Positions 5,920 through 13,891 are shown, counted from the first letter of the stretch. The stretch is 64,000 nucleotides of DNA from Limosilactobacillus oris (GCF_025311495.1 NZ_CP104398.1:1943884-2007883), one strand, 5' to 3'. The notes: generated by a model from the letters alone, not told the origin. Made by a program: numbers and translations.

Positions 5920-6204
5920 TTAATCTTGCCGGGCTTGCTGCTTGGTCATCCACTCATCAAGGGCCGCCTTGCTGTAATGCTTGCTGCCTTCGATTGTGAT
6001 GGTTGGAAAGCCAATGCCCGCTTTTTCCCACCTGATAACGGTAGCGGGGGATGTTCCTAGGTACTTGGCCGCCTGCCGTTGGTTCATGTAAGGCGGGTAA
6101 CTGTTGGCCCGCTTGGTGTCCTCAACGGCTTTTTTGACGGCAGCGGAAACAGTAGCGTTGATTGACGTTTCCAGCTCTGGCGGTAGGTTCAATCCAATAT
6201 CCAT
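5920..6204 (-). CDS. Excisionase-like / AlpA-like helix-turn-helix protein (94 aa)
   Basis: The start at 6204 is favoured over 6225 because GGAGGT lies just upstream of it. Residues about 45-90 form a MerR/excisionase-type helix-turn-helix: NQRQAAKYLGTSPATVIRWE followed by a wing and SKAALDEWM. Such proteins serve as recombination directionality factors or activators of excision genes in prophages and islands. The place in the early operon, with the integrase on the opposite arm, fits Xis. Confidence 0.6.
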   Translation of the reverse strand: MDIGLNLPPELETSINATVSAAVKKAVEDTKRANSYPPYMNQRQAAKYLGTSPATVIRWEKAGIGFPTITIEGSKHYSKAALDEWMTKQQARQD

Positions 6205-6221
6205 GCTGCTACCTCCAAACA

Positions 6222-6443
6222 TCAAACTTCACTTGGCTCGTCAACGATAAGCCGTTCATAGGGATAAACGTTTTTAATGCGCTTGATATGAAACGGCTCT
6301 TTGTCGCCATCTGTGATTGCGTCTGCTAGATATTGTTGATAGTTCCTAGCTTCTTTTTTGCTGTGAAATGCTCCATAAAGTGAAACTGCTGTGTCTTTGT
6401 CGCTTTTGTCATAAACGGCAAGCACTAAATAAATATCGTTCAT
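6222..6443 (-). CDS. Hypothetical protein (73 aa)
   Basis: Not recognised. A small cytoplasmic protein with a YLVLAVYDK opening and a compact alpha/beta appearance. The ATG is preceded by AAGGGGATG, a ribosome binding box reused by several genes in this island. It lies between the Rha-family gene and the excisionase-like gene. Confidence 0.5.
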   Translation of the reverse strand: MNDIYLVLAVYDKSDKDTAVSLYGAFHSKKEARNYQQYLADAITDGDKEPFHIKRIKNVYPYERLIVDEPSEV

Positions 6444-6460
6444 GTAAAAACATCCCCTTA

Positions 6461-7126
6461 CTACGCTAATAACAGGACGCCTTTTACTTCGTCCCAGGTC
6501 TTGTTCAAACTTACAAGCCCGATAGCAATGTTTTCCAATTGCTCATATCGTGCTTGTTCCTTAATGGTTAGACCATCAAGGGCCGTCTTAACGTGGCGCT
6601 CTTTTTTGATTTGTTGGGCGGTCATTCCACCAGTGGCCCGCTTTAATAACAGTTGGGTTATGTTGATGTAAATGTGTCTGGGAGCGTTCGGCCAGGATTT
6701 CACGGCAGCCATGAGAGTTTTACGTTGTGGTTTTTCAATGGCCCGGTTAATTTGTCGTTGGGTCAATTCCTGCTTCATGGCGTAAAACTCACGAACCAAG
6801 GATTTTTTAAATTGTTTAACCTGTGGTGTGTTATCCAACATGGTTATTAAAAATGTGGCCTGCTGTTCGTTGAGGTGATAGGTCTTTTGTGGTCGTCCTC
6901 GTCCAGGTAATTTAGTCATTTCAAATGACAAAATTCCAAAGTCTTCAAAATCCTGTTTATGGTTGTAAATGAGAACTTTTACAGCGTGTAATGAATTTCC
7001 GCTATGTTCTGCGATGATTTTGTCGGTGGTGTACGGTTCTTCGTTCAGTCCGTGAACGAATACCAGGCCAGCCAACCCGGCCAGGTCGTGTTTCTTTGCT
7101 GCTTCTTCGATAATTTTTTCTGTCAT
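6461..7126 (-). CDS. Rha-family phage regulatory protein
   Basis: 221 aa. Residues about 30-110 match the Rha pattern: sites for dispersed helices, then KTYHLNEQQATFLITML and KSLVREFYAMKQEL, which is the signature end of the Rha domain. Rha proteins are found in lambdoid and Gram-positive phages and satellites and interfere with or modulate phage development. The C-terminal half is a helical extension. The leader contains an 18-nt box identical to that of the 115-aa gene upstream. Confidence 0.75.
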   Translation of the reverse strand: MTEKIIEEAAKKHDLAGLAGLVFVHGLNEEPYTTDKIIAEHSGNSLHAVKVLIYNHKQDFEDFGILSFEMTKLPGRGRPQKTYHLNEQQATFLITMLDNTPQVKQFKKSLVREFYAMKQELTQRQINRAIEKPQRKTLMAAVKSWPNAPRHIYINITQLLLKRATGGMTAQQIKKERHVKTALDGLTIKEQARYEQLENIAIGLVSLNKTWDEVKGVLLLA

Positions 7127-7191
7127 GAATTCATCCCCTTATTTCTGCTTGACTACGATACGATGAGCAGCCATTAAATTTATTTCCTCTA

Positions 7192-7217
7192 AACGGCTTT
7201 TTAAGCCGTTATTTTTG
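7192..7217. terminator. Terminator-like hairpin between two - strand genes
   Basis: Perfect 8-bp stem AACGGCTT / AAGCCGTT with a 3-nt loop. The T-run follows on the + strand, opposite to the flanking genes; on - it would only attenuate read-through into the Rha-family gene. No + promoter is convincing. Confidence 0.4.
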
Positions 7218-7246
7218 TTTACGGGCAATTTACCGAATTAACCCGG

Positions 7247-7594
7247 TCACTCAATTTCTGTTAAGCCCTGACTAGCTCTATTTGAAAATGCGGGCGTTTT
7301 ATCCATGTTGCGGTGTCGTTCTTTTTGAAATTCAGAAATTTGTTTTCTTTGCTGTTTTGAAATGTTCTTCCGAATTGAAACCGTCCCGCCGTCTATATCA
7401 CCCTCTAGCATGATTAACTGGTTAGACCGGTTAAGCCCTTGCCGTTGGGGATGAGTAACATACTGCTGAAACTTTCTAGCGTGCTTGGGTTCGCAAGTAT
7501 AGATATGCCAGCCCCCGCTTAATGCGTCATAACTGATAATGGTTTCCCGCTCTTCCTTGGGCGGGGTTGCCATTGGTTTAATATCGTTGGCCAT
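7247..7594 (-). CDS. Hypothetical early protein (115 aa)
   Basis: Not recognised. Hydrophilic protein with a YDALSGGWHIYTCEPKHARK stretch that resembles fragments seen in phage early regions, and a basic C-terminal part. It is second in the early operon, right after the Cro-like gene (12-base gap), and shares its ribosome binding box with the Rha-family gene. Confidence 0.5.
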   Translation of the reverse strand: MANDIKPMATPPKEERETIISYDALSGGWHIYTCEPKHARKFQQYVTHPQRQGLNRSNQLIMLEGDIDGGTVSIRKNISKQQRKQISEFQKERHRNMDKTPAFSNRASQGLTEIE

Positions 7595-7606
7595 GAATTC
7601 ATCCCC

Positions 7607-7849
7607 TTACTTTCCTTGGGCTGCTTCCGTGCTGTCTTTGATGTCAGCAGTTGCGTACTCGTCAATGAGCCAATCACTAAGTTTCTTGTAAGTGGCTGGT
7701 GTCACCTTGCGATGGTTACGCTTGAAAATGTTGTCTAGCGTCCAGCGGCTTAATCCAAGTTCACGACTAAGGGCCAGGACTGAAATGTTAAGCTCGCCAC
7801 GCTTGCGCTTAATTGCGATTACTTGGTTTTCTGATAGATATTCGGCCAT
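7607..7849 (-). CDS. Cro-like helix-turn-helix regulator (80 aa)
   Basis: First gene of the - strand early operon. Residues about 20-45 form a helix-turn-helix (SVLALSRELGLSRWTLDNIF). It is the divergent partner of the repressor at 7974, with three operator-like palindromes between them, so it most likely acts as Cro (or Str in island terms), shutting off lysogenic transcription. Confidence 0.65.
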   Translation of the reverse strand: MAEYLSENQVIAIKRKRGELNISVLALSRELGLSRWTLDNIFKRNHRKVTPATYKKLSDWLIDEYATADIKDSTEAAQGK

Positions 7850-7868
7850 TTATTTTCACCTCTCTTAC

Positions 7869-7943
7869 TCACATATCCGTGAATTAATTTAACTCACAAT
7901 AATGTGAGTGTCAAGAATAACATTCACATTATTGTGATAAAAT
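7869..7943. promoter_or_regulatory. Divergent early/repressor promoters with three operator-like palindromes
   Basis: Three related palindromes TCAC-N6-GTGA occur at 7869-7882, 7894-7907 and 7924-7937 (centre spacing 25 and 30 bp); the second extends to CTCACAATAATGTGAG. On -, TTGACA (7914-7909), 17 nt and TAAATT (7891-7886) make a strong promoter whose spacer is exactly the second palindrome. On +, TGA-TAAAAT (7935-7943) forms an extended -10 overlapping the third. This is a classic CI/Cro switch layout. Confidence 0.7.
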
Positions 7944-7973
7944 GCTATTATCAATTACAGGAGGTGAAAGACA

Positions 7974-8396
7974 ATGAGTGAGTTTGACCCTCGTATGTAT
8001 CACCATCACAACAGAATAAAAGAATTAAGAAAAGAAAAGGGCCTAACCCTTAAGGAGTTAGGCCACAAAGTAGGAATCCGTGATAATACATTAAGCCAAT
8101 ATGAAACAGAAAAACGAAACCCTAAACTTGAAATTTGGGAAAAACTAGCAGATTTTTTTGGTGTGAGTACAAGTTATATTCAAGGTCTGAGCTATGAACG
8201 TGTTGACCCGTATGAAACGACGATGAATGAGTTGAAAAAAATGCGCTTTAATGATGACCCCGAGAAAGACAAAGTTTTGCATGAACAATTTGAAAATCTA
8301 TTTGAAAATATAATCGGTTATTACAACGAAAAAATAGATGAATTAGGCTCTGCAATCGGCAATATACAAGGTGACGATGATTACTTTGAGCCATAG
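7974..8396 (+). CDS. CI-like XRE-family repressor (140 aa)
   Basis: ATG 7974 follows GGAGGTG. Residues about 12-66 form an XRE helix-turn-helix (LKELGHKVGIRDNTLSQYET, then NPKLEIWEKLADFFGVS). The C-terminal part is short and acidic, without the peptidase-like cleavage domain of lambda CI, so derepression probably needs an antirepressor protein rather than RecA-driven cleavage, as with Stl of phage islands. It lies divergent to the Cro-like gene over the operators. Confidence 0.7.
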   Translation: MSEFDPRMYHHHNRIKELRKEKGLTLKELGHKVGIRDNTLSQYETEKRNPKLEIWEKLADFFGVSTSYIQGLSYERVDPYETTMNELKKMRFNDDPEKDKVLHEQFENLFENIIGYYNEKIDELGSAIGNIQGDDDYFEP

Positions 8397-8476
8397 TTAT
8401 TTTGGGGGTCACTATATTTTTAATTTAATACGTCCAAGCGTGATTGACGTTAAAAGCTACTAGGGGAGATTTCAAA

Positions 8477-8908
8477 ATGAAAAAAATGGGTTTAATCTGT
8501 GCTGCCGTTCTGCTGTGCGGTGGCCTTGCTGGCTGTGGTAATAGTTCCAGCCATAAAGCAACGAGTTCCAGCCGGGCTAGTTCTAGTAAAGTGGTCAAGC
8601 ACCACAAGAAAAGCAGCAGCAAAAAGCAATCCAGCAGTTCTAGCAGTGAGGCAAGTCGGCAGGCAGTTAGCCAGTCCACTACTCAACAATCTAGTGCTAA
8701 CCAGCAGGTACAAGGGAATGCACAAGCTGGCGGTAATAACAGTGGACAAGACCAACGTCCCGCTGATACGCCTGCCAATTTTAAGGAGTACGTTTCTTAC
8801 ACAACTGACGGCCATCGTATGACCCAATGGAACGATGCGGGTTCTTATTGTGGTGACCCAGATGTACAGTATCAGACAATTAAGGCCCAGACTGATGCGG
8901 GCTTTTAG
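8477..8908 (+). CDS. Secreted lipoprotein in the lysogeny module (possible superinfection exclusion)
   Basis: ATG 8477 follows GGGGAG. The product is 143 aa: a signal peptide with lipobox LAGC near residue 21, a long Ser/Lys/Gln-rich linker, and a short C-terminal domain with two Trp/Tyr-rich turns. Lipoproteins encoded between repressor and integrase include Ltp of the streptococcal phage TP-J34, which blocks DNA injection of incoming phages. Position and build fit that role, but no sequence family is claimed. Confidence 0.55.
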   Translation: MKKMGLICAAVLLCGGLAGCGNSSSHKATSSSRASSSKVVKHHKKSSSKKQSSSSSSEASRQAVSQSTTQQSSANQQVQGNAQAGGNNSGQDQRPADTPANFKEYVSYTTDGHRMTQWNDAGSYCGDPDVQYQTIKAQTDAGF

Positions 8909-9326
8909 TTATCGATACAAGCAGCCGTAACTTTTCGTATGTTTTTCTTTCGGCTTTCTTTTCATGTATGTGTTAAGCCTTGATATATCGGGATTTAATC
9001 GTTTGGCTTTCTGTTGGTTTCCTGCTGATATAGCTAGTTAGATAGCTGAATATAGCAGGTATATAGCTGAGGTTTTCTGAGGTAGCAGCCGTTAAGTGCT
9101 AGGCGTTGCATATAGTATTTTTTAGTAATTCATCCCCTCAATGCTGGGGATGATTGCACTACTGCTATTGCTACTGTTATCACTACTCATAAATGCACCG
9201 TTAACACCACTTTATTTTCATATCATGGGCTAGACCGGGTAAGCGTCCGGACTGGCCCGCTCATAAAAAAAAACGTCCTTTCAATTAGCCACGCTGGGGA
9301 GCTGTGCGGACGAAAGGAACGATTAT
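8909..9326. other. Non-coding stretch upstream of integrase
   Basis: No gene is seen in 418 bases. It contains four ATAGCT repeats (about 9028-9073), a CATCCCC / GGGGATG inverted repeat (9131-9152), a strong GC-rich hairpin (about 9228-9261), a TTGATATATC copy (8980-8989) shared with the right border (10452), and repeat copy B just before int. These could be integrase arm sites or control elements. Confidence 0.45.
9273..9307 (+). repeat. Direct repeat copy B (ACGTCCTTTC...CACGCTGGGGAG)
   Basis: 35 bases matching 5888-5919. Its TCCTTTC block is complementary to the integrase ribosome binding site GAAAGGA (9312-9318), so this leader can fold into a hairpin that hides it. Confidence 0.5.
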
Positions 9327-10412
9327 ATGAGTTATACGAGAAAAGGCAAAAACGGCTACTACGGCGTTGCTGAGTGGCGAGACAAGGACGGCAAGCGGCG
9401 GCAAAAATCTGCTGGCTGTTTCAAGTTGAAACGGGAAGCAAATGCGGCGGCTGTTACGTTAGAAAAGAAACTTAATGCTATTAATCAGCAATTAAAAGAC
9501 GTTACCCTAGCCGACTATTATAAGCGTTGGTACGACCTTTACGAAAAGGACGGAATCAGTGATATTACCCAGAACCGTTACACGGTCATCGGCAACGTGA
9601 TAGCTAACTACTGGGGTAACACCCGGCTGCGGGCCGTCAAGCGGTCAGACTACCAAGCCTTTATTAACTGGTATGGTGCTGACCATGCACGGGATAGTGT
9701 TTCTAAACTGAACAATGCTATCCGGTCAGCGGTCGGTTATGCGATTGACGATGATATTATCACTAAGGACTTCACCCATAACGTTAAGCTGGTGTACAGC
9801 AAGGCCCAGGAGCGGAAAGTTGAGTATTTGACCAATAGGGAACTTCAAACCCTAAAAACGGGTGTCCTGGTTAAGCTGTCGCCCCACAATACTAGCCGTT
9901 ATATGATACTAACGGCTATCTATACTGGGATGAGAAAAAGCGAAATCCAGGCGTTGACGTGGAAAGACGTGGACTTCTTGCATTCCACCATTAGGGTTAA
10001 CAAGTCCTGGGACGAAAAGAAAAAGGCTTTTAAACCTACTAAGACAGAATCAAGCAACCGGACGATTAAAGTTAACCGGGAATTGCTGAACTGCTTAGCA
10101 GACTTAAAAGCCAATAACAGCGTTATGGTATTTCAAAATGTGTTGGGAACTGTTCCAACGGGCACCGCTTTAAACAAGTGCTTACGGTCTATTATGAGCG
10201 ATTGTGGCATTGAAAAGCAAGGTTTCCATTTCCACTCGTTACGTCATGTTCATGTGGCCTACTTGCTGGGAAAAGGCGTTGATATATACGCCATATCGAA
10301 ACGGTTAGGCCATTCCAACATCACCGTAACGCTTAATACGTACTCATATTTGATTGATGAGTACAAGGCAAAAAACGATACACTTATCATCGACAAGTTG
10401 GCCCAGCTGTGA
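9327..10412 (+). CDS. int: Tyrosine recombinase integrase
   Basis: 361 aa, ATG 9327 after GAAAGGA. The N-terminal arm-binding domain (about 1-50, GVAEWRDKDGKRRQK) is followed by a core-binding SAM-like domain (about 60-160) and the catalytic domain with R203 (TGMRKSE), H303-x-x-R306 (HSLRH), H329 (LGHSN) and Y339. All catalytic residues are present. It is the last gene of the island and integrates or excises it, probably with the excisionase-like protein. A putative att region lies right after its stop. Confidence 0.9.
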   Translation: MSYTRKGKNGYYGVAEWRDKDGKRRQKSAGCFKLKREANAAAVTLEKKLNAINQQLKDVTLADYYKRWYDLYEKDGISDITQNRYTVIGNVIANYWGNTRLRAVKRSDYQAFINWYGADHARDSVSKLNNAIRSAVGYAIDDDIITKDFTHNVKLVYSKAQERKVEYLTNRELQTLKTGVLVKLSPHNTSRYMILTAIYTGMRKSEIQALTWKDVDFLHSTIRVNKSWDEKKKAFKPTKTESSNRTIKVNRELLNCLADLKANNSVMVFQNVLGTVPTGTALNKCLRSIMSDCGIEKQGFHFHSLRHVHVAYLLGKGVDIYAISKRLGHSNITVTLNTYSYLIDEYKAKNDTLIIDKLAQL

Positions 10413-10451
10413 GTTTCTGCGGAAAAAGTGCGGAAAAATAGCCCTAAAACG

Positions 10452-10477
10452 TTGATATATCAAGGAATAGTATTCCT
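10452..10477. other. Candidate right attachment region
   Basis: Two adjoining palindromes follow int by 40 bases: TTGATATATCAA (10452-10463) and AGGAATAGTATTCCT (10463-10477). Paired inverted arms around a short centre are typical for tyrosine-recombinase core sites. The matching left copy is not found in positions 1-560, so the other end is presumably outside the window. Confidence 0.3.
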
Positions 10478-10494
10478 GTTTGGGGCATAGGGTT

Positions 10495-10530
10495 AGCTCG
10501 GTAAATGTTGATTTACCGAGCTTTTTCTTT
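10495..10530 (+). terminator. Strong rho-independent terminator at the island border
   Basis: Perfect 12-bp stem AGCTCGGTAAAT / ATTTACCGAGCT with a 4-nt loop and a T-rich tail. It ends int transcription, or is the original terminator of the host gene at the integration site. Confidence 0.8.
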
Positions 10531-10585
10531 GTCGGTATTTCTAGGTGTGCATTGCCAGAATCTCAATCGGGGGAAGGATTGTTCA

Positions 10586-11311
10586 ATGAAAAATAAACTT
10601 TATGAATCGAGCATGGCGATTATGGCGCTGATTTCAATTATTCTAATTATTCTTGATTATGGCTCGGTAATTAACATTGACCGGGGTTACCCAGCCCTAT
10701 TAAACAACGTTTTGTTGGGGATTTTTACGATTGACTATTTTAGTCGCTTATACCTAGCCAAGGATAAGAAAAGGTTCTTTAAGGAAAATATTTTTGACCT
10801 GCTCTCCATTATTCCAGCTAGTGCCTCCTTTAACCTTTTCCGGGTTGCACGCTTAGGACGCCTGGTAATGGTGTTCCGCCTGGTACGGCTAGTCGGTCTG
10901 ACCGGTAAACTGAACCGCCTTCTGAAAATTAACGGCTTGGTTTACATCATCTATACCAGTCTTGCTATTTTGATCATTAGTGCCGCCATGTATTCCGTCA
11001 GTGAACACGTCAGCTATGGACGGTCGTTATGGTGGGCAATCGCCACCGCGACAACGATTGGCTATGGTGATATTTCACCCCATACGGTTTTGGGCAAATT
11101 TGCCGCTATCCTGCTAATGATTATCGGAATCGGCTTTGTCGGGGTCCTCACCAGTTCGCTGACGAACTTCTTTATTCAGGACCATACTAAAGACCGGATG
11201 ACCACGGTCCTGAACAAGCTGGATCAATTAGAAAAAGCTAACCGGGAACTCCAGGCCGAAGTACGGCATCTGGTGCAACGGCAGGAACAGCGCGACAATC
11301 AAAATGGGTAA
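10586..11311 (+). CDS. Voltage-gated-type potassium channel
   Basis: 241 aa from ATG 10586, chosen because GGGGGAAGG precedes it; an upstream in-frame ATG at 10505 lies inside the terminator. Six membrane segments are visible. An S4-like segment carries arginines at about 86, 89, 92, 98 and 101, a pore loop holds the K+ selectivity filter TIGYGD (157-162), and S6 is followed by a C-terminal coiled coil (about 203-240). It forms a tetrameric K+ channel in the cytoplasmic membrane. First gene right of the island. Confidence 0.85.
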   Translation: MKNKLYESSMAIMALISIILIILDYGSVINIDRGYPALLNNVLLGIFTIDYFSRLYLAKDKKRFFKENIFDLLSIIPASASFNLFRVARLGRLVMVFRLVRLVGLTGKLNRLLKINGLVYIIYTSLAILIISAAMYSVSEHVSYGRSLWWAIATATTIGYGDISPHTVLGKFAAILLMIIGIGFVGVLTSSLTNFFIQDHTKDRMTTVLNKLDQLEKANRELQAEVRHLVQRQEQRDNQNG

Positions 11312-11312
11312 C

Positions 11313-11357
11313 TCGGCTGGCTTGGCGACCGGGATGCTTGCTCCCCGGCCGTTTTTT
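11313..11357 (+). terminator. Terminator after the K+ channel gene
   Basis: GC-rich hairpin with CCGGG / CCCGG core and outer CGGC / GCCG pairing, followed by six T. Confidence 0.6.
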
Positions 11358-11365
11358 GTTATAAT
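11357..11365 (+). promoter_or_regulatory. Promoter of the cysteine desulfurase-thiI operon
   Basis: Extended -10 TGT-TATAAT directly behind the previous terminator; no clear -35. About 90 bases of leader follow before the ATG. Confidence 0.5.
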
Positions 11366-11457
11366 ATGAAGTTGCTTTAAGAATGGGTCGAACCAACCCT
11401 ACCGGTGGTCAAACCGGTTGCTGACCGTCAGATGAAATTATCAGAGGAGCAAATGCA

Positions 11458-12606
11458 ATGATCTATTTTGATAATAGCGCGACGACAAAAATATCTCCTG
11501 AAGTTTTGACAACCTATGATACGGTTAGCCAAAAAATTTGGGGGAACCCCAGCAGTCTGCATAACTTTGGTGAAGAAGCCTGGAACTTGTTGGAACAGGC
11601 TCGACAGCAAATTGCTAAGTTAATGGGCGTGAAACCGAGTGAAATTATATTCACAAGTGGTGGCTCCGAGGGTGACAACTGGGTAATCAAGGGAACCGCC
11701 CTCGCTAAGCACCGTTTTGGCAAACACATCATTACCACTTCGGTGGAGCACGCGGCGGTGCGCAATGCAATGGCTCAGTTAGAAGAGTTGGGCTTTGAAG
11801 TTACGTACCTGCCAGTTGACAAGGAAGGGCGGATCAACCCGGCAGATGTCAAGGCCGCCCTCCGTCCCGATACCATCTTGGTCTCCATCATGGCTGTTAA
11901 TAATGAAATTGGTACCATTCAGCCAATTAAAGAGGTCGGCGAAATTCTCAAGGATTATCCCAACGTCCACTATATGGTTGACGCGGTTCAAGCGATTGGC
12001 AAGGGCTTGGATGACCTTGTCTTCAGCAACCGGGTCGATTTTGCAACTTTTTCTGGACATAAATTTCACGCTCCCCGGGGAACGGGCTTTGTCTATGCCA
12101 AGAGCGGTCGGAAACTTTCGCCGCTGATTGACGGCGGCGGTCAGGAACGGACGATGCGGAGCGGAACGGAAAACACCCCCGGTGACGTCGCAATGGCCCG
12201 GGCCATCCGCTTAGTGAAGGAAAACGAAGCCGCAACCGTTAAAAACGAGCAGGCAATCAAGGAGCGGATTTATGACCACCTCAAGCAGTTCGACCATGTC
12301 CGCATCTTCTCTGGCCGCAATGCTGGTTTTGCACCCCACGTGCTTTGCTTTGCAATTGTTGGTGTCCGTGGAGAAACGATTGTCCACGCTTTTGAAGAAC
12401 AGGGGATTTACATTTCTACCACCAGTGCTTGTTCTTCAAAGAAACATGCCGAAGCCGGGACGTTAGCCGCGATGAAGGTACCGGAAAATGAAGCTACCAG
12501 CGCGGTCCGGATTAGCCTTGGTGACCAGAACACCCTGGCAGATGCTGATAAGTTCAACCAGGTCTTTGATCAGCTTTACGCTGGTTTCCAAAAAATTATT
12601 GACTAA
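11458..12606 (+). CDS. Cysteine desulfurase (NifS/IscS family)
   Basis: 382 aa, ATG after AGAGGAG. A PLP enzyme that removes sulfur from L-cysteine to leave a persulfide. Visible: start MIYFDNSATT, the PLP lysine K202 in SGHKFHAPRG, and the active-site loop cysteine C325 in TSACSSKK. It lies 19 bases upstream of thiI, the nifZ-thiI pairing in which the desulfurase feeds sulfur to ThiI for 4-thiouridine in tRNA. A role in Fe-S assembly is less likely given the context. Confidence 0.88.
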   Translation: MIYFDNSATTKISPEVLTTYDTVSQKIWGNPSSLHNFGEEAWNLLEQARQQIAKLMGVKPSEIIFTSGGSEGDNWVIKGTALAKHRFGKHIITTSVEHAAVRNAMAQLEELGFEVTYLPVDKEGRINPADVKAALRPDTILVSIMAVNNEIGTIQPIKEVGEILKDYPNVHYMVDAVQAIGKGLDDLVFSNRVDFATFSGHKFHAPRGTGFVYAKSGRKLSPLIDGGGQERTMRSGTENTPGDVAMARAIRLVKENEAATVKNEQAIKERIYDHLKQFDHVRIFSGRNAGFAPHVLCFAIVGVRGETIVHAFEEQGIYISTTSACSSKKHAEAGTLAAMKVPENEATSAVRISLGDQNTLADADKFNQVFDQLYAGFQKIID

Positions 12607-12625
12607 CAACTAAGGAGGTAAACAC

Positions 12626-13846
12626 TTGCAGTACACTGAAATTATGGTGCGCTACGGTGAACTTTCTACCAAGGGGCACAATAAAAAGTCATTTATTGAC
12701 CGCTTGGGAAGCAACGTTCGCCACGCCCTGCACCGCTTTGAGCAGGTTAAGGTGCACGCCCAGCAAGATCGGCTCCACGTCCAATTAAATGGTGCTGACT
12801 ACGACGAAGTGATGAAGCACCTGAAGGACGTCTTCGGGATTCAAAACTTTTCACCGTCGATTAAGGTCGAAAAGAGTTTTGAAGCCGTTGCAGCCGCTGC
12901 TGAAGCGATGGTAAAAGAACAGGTTACTAAGCCTGTGACTTTTAAGATTGAGACCAAGCGCGCAGACCACCACTTCCCAATCGACACCTTTGAAATGAAT
13001 AACCGCCTGGGCGGGGACCTGTTAGAGAAGTTTCCAGACAAGCTAAAGGTTGATGTTCACCATCCCGACCTGACGATCCGGGTTGAAATTCGCTTAAACG
13101 GGATTTTCCTCTCCAGCGAGACCATCAAGGGCGCTGGTGGGCTCCCGGTTGGAACCGCCGGCAAGGGAATGATGATGCTTTCCGGGGGAATTGACTCGCC
13201 AGTGGCCGCCTACTTAGGAATGAAGCGGGGCGTTTCGATGGAAATGGTTCACTTCTTTAGCCCGCCGTACACCAGTCCCCAGGCGCTTGCCAAGGCGAAG
13301 CAGCTGACGGAAAAGCTGGCTAAGTACTCCGGTAGTATCAAGTTTATCCAGGTGCCGTTTACCGAAATTCAGGAAACGGTGAAGGAAAAAGTTCCAGAGG
13401 GTTACTTGATGACTGTTCAGCGGCGGATGATGCTCCGTTTGGCAACGGCAATTATGGAAAAGCGCCACGGCCTGGCAATCTTTAATGGTGAGTCACTGGG
13501 CCAGGTGGCTTCCCAGACGATGGAGAGCATGATGGCAATTGAGGACGTGACAAACTACCCCGTTTTACGGCCGGTCCTGTCCTTTGATAAGACGGAAATT
13601 ATCAAGATTGCCGAAGATATCGATACCTATGACTTATCAATTCTGCCGTACGAAGACTGTTGTACGGTCTTTACGCCGCCGTCGCCGAAGACTAAGCCAA
13701 GCGTGAAAAAGGCCCGCTTGTACGAACAGCACCTTGATGTTGAAGGCTTGATTCAGCGGTCCCTAGACGGCATTAAGATTACCGAAATCCATCCTGGGGA
13801 AGACTTCCTGAACCAAAACGAGGACGTCTTTGCGGAACTTCTGTAA
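12626..13846 (+). CDS. thiI: tRNA 4-thiouridine synthetase ThiI
   Basis: 406 aa with a TTG start at 12626 after AAGGAGGT. It has an N-terminal ferredoxin-like and THUMP RNA-binding region (about 1-165) and a PP-loop ATPase with SGGIDSPVA from about residue 186. There is no C-terminal rhodanese domain, as usual in Bacilli. It adenylates and thiolates U8 of tRNA using sulfur from the desulfurase encoded just upstream. Confidence 0.93.
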   Translation: MQYTEIMVRYGELSTKGHNKKSFIDRLGSNVRHALHRFEQVKVHAQQDRLHVQLNGADYDEVMKHLKDVFGIQNFSPSIKVEKSFEAVAAAAEAMVKEQVTKPVTFKIETKRADHHFPIDTFEMNNRLGGDLLEKFPDKLKVDVHHPDLTIRVEIRLNGIFLSSETIKGAGGLPVGTAGKGMMMLSGGIDSPVAAYLGMKRGVSMEMVHFFSPPYTSPQALAKAKQLTEKLAKYSGSIKFIQVPFTEIQETVKEKVPEGYLMTVQRRMMLRLATAIMEKRHGLAIFNGESLGQVASQTMESMMAIEDVTNYPVLRPVLSFDKTEIIKIAEDIDTYDLSILPYEDCCTVFTPPSPKTKPSVKKARLYEQHLDVEGLIQRSLDGIKITEIHPGEDFLNQNEDVFAELL

Positions 13847-13855
13847 AATTCCTGC

Positions 13856-13884
13856 TTGACGTCGCTAAGTTATTTAGCTATGAT
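13856..13884 (+). promoter_or_regulatory. Promoter of the valS T-box transcript
   Basis: TTGACG (13856-13861), 17-nt spacer, TATGAT (13879-13884), placed 10 bases after the thiI stop. Confidence 0.7.
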
Positions 13885-13891
13885 ACAAGCA

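Larger units (their letters stand above)
1..10480. mobile_element. PICI-like phage satellite / integrative island (left end outside window)
   Basis: A tyrosine integrase at the right edge and a CI-like repressor run on +; a Cro-like gene, a Rha-family gene, an excisionase-like gene and a DnaD-like replication gene run on -. This matches the int-stl / str-xis-rep order of phage-inducible chromosomal islands, and repeats just 3' of the replication gene match the usual ori position. No structural, portal, terminase, relaxase or type IV secretion gene is seen. Base composition is more AT-rich than the chromosome after 10.5 kb and most genes are short ORFans. The right border is placed between the int stop (10412) and the terminator at 10495. 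It could instead be a prophage remnant or the early region of a larger prophage whose late genes lie left of position 1. Confidence 0.65.

Noticed and set aside
7149..7217. Third + strand RNA ending at the 7192-7217 hairpin
   Set aside because: TTGACT at 7149 has no acceptable -10 at normal spacing, and the product would be only about 30 nt.
8492..8827. Open frames on both strands over the lipoprotein gene
   Set aside because: The lipoprotein frame has a ribosome binding site, signal peptide and lipobox; the others come from its repetitive Ser codons.
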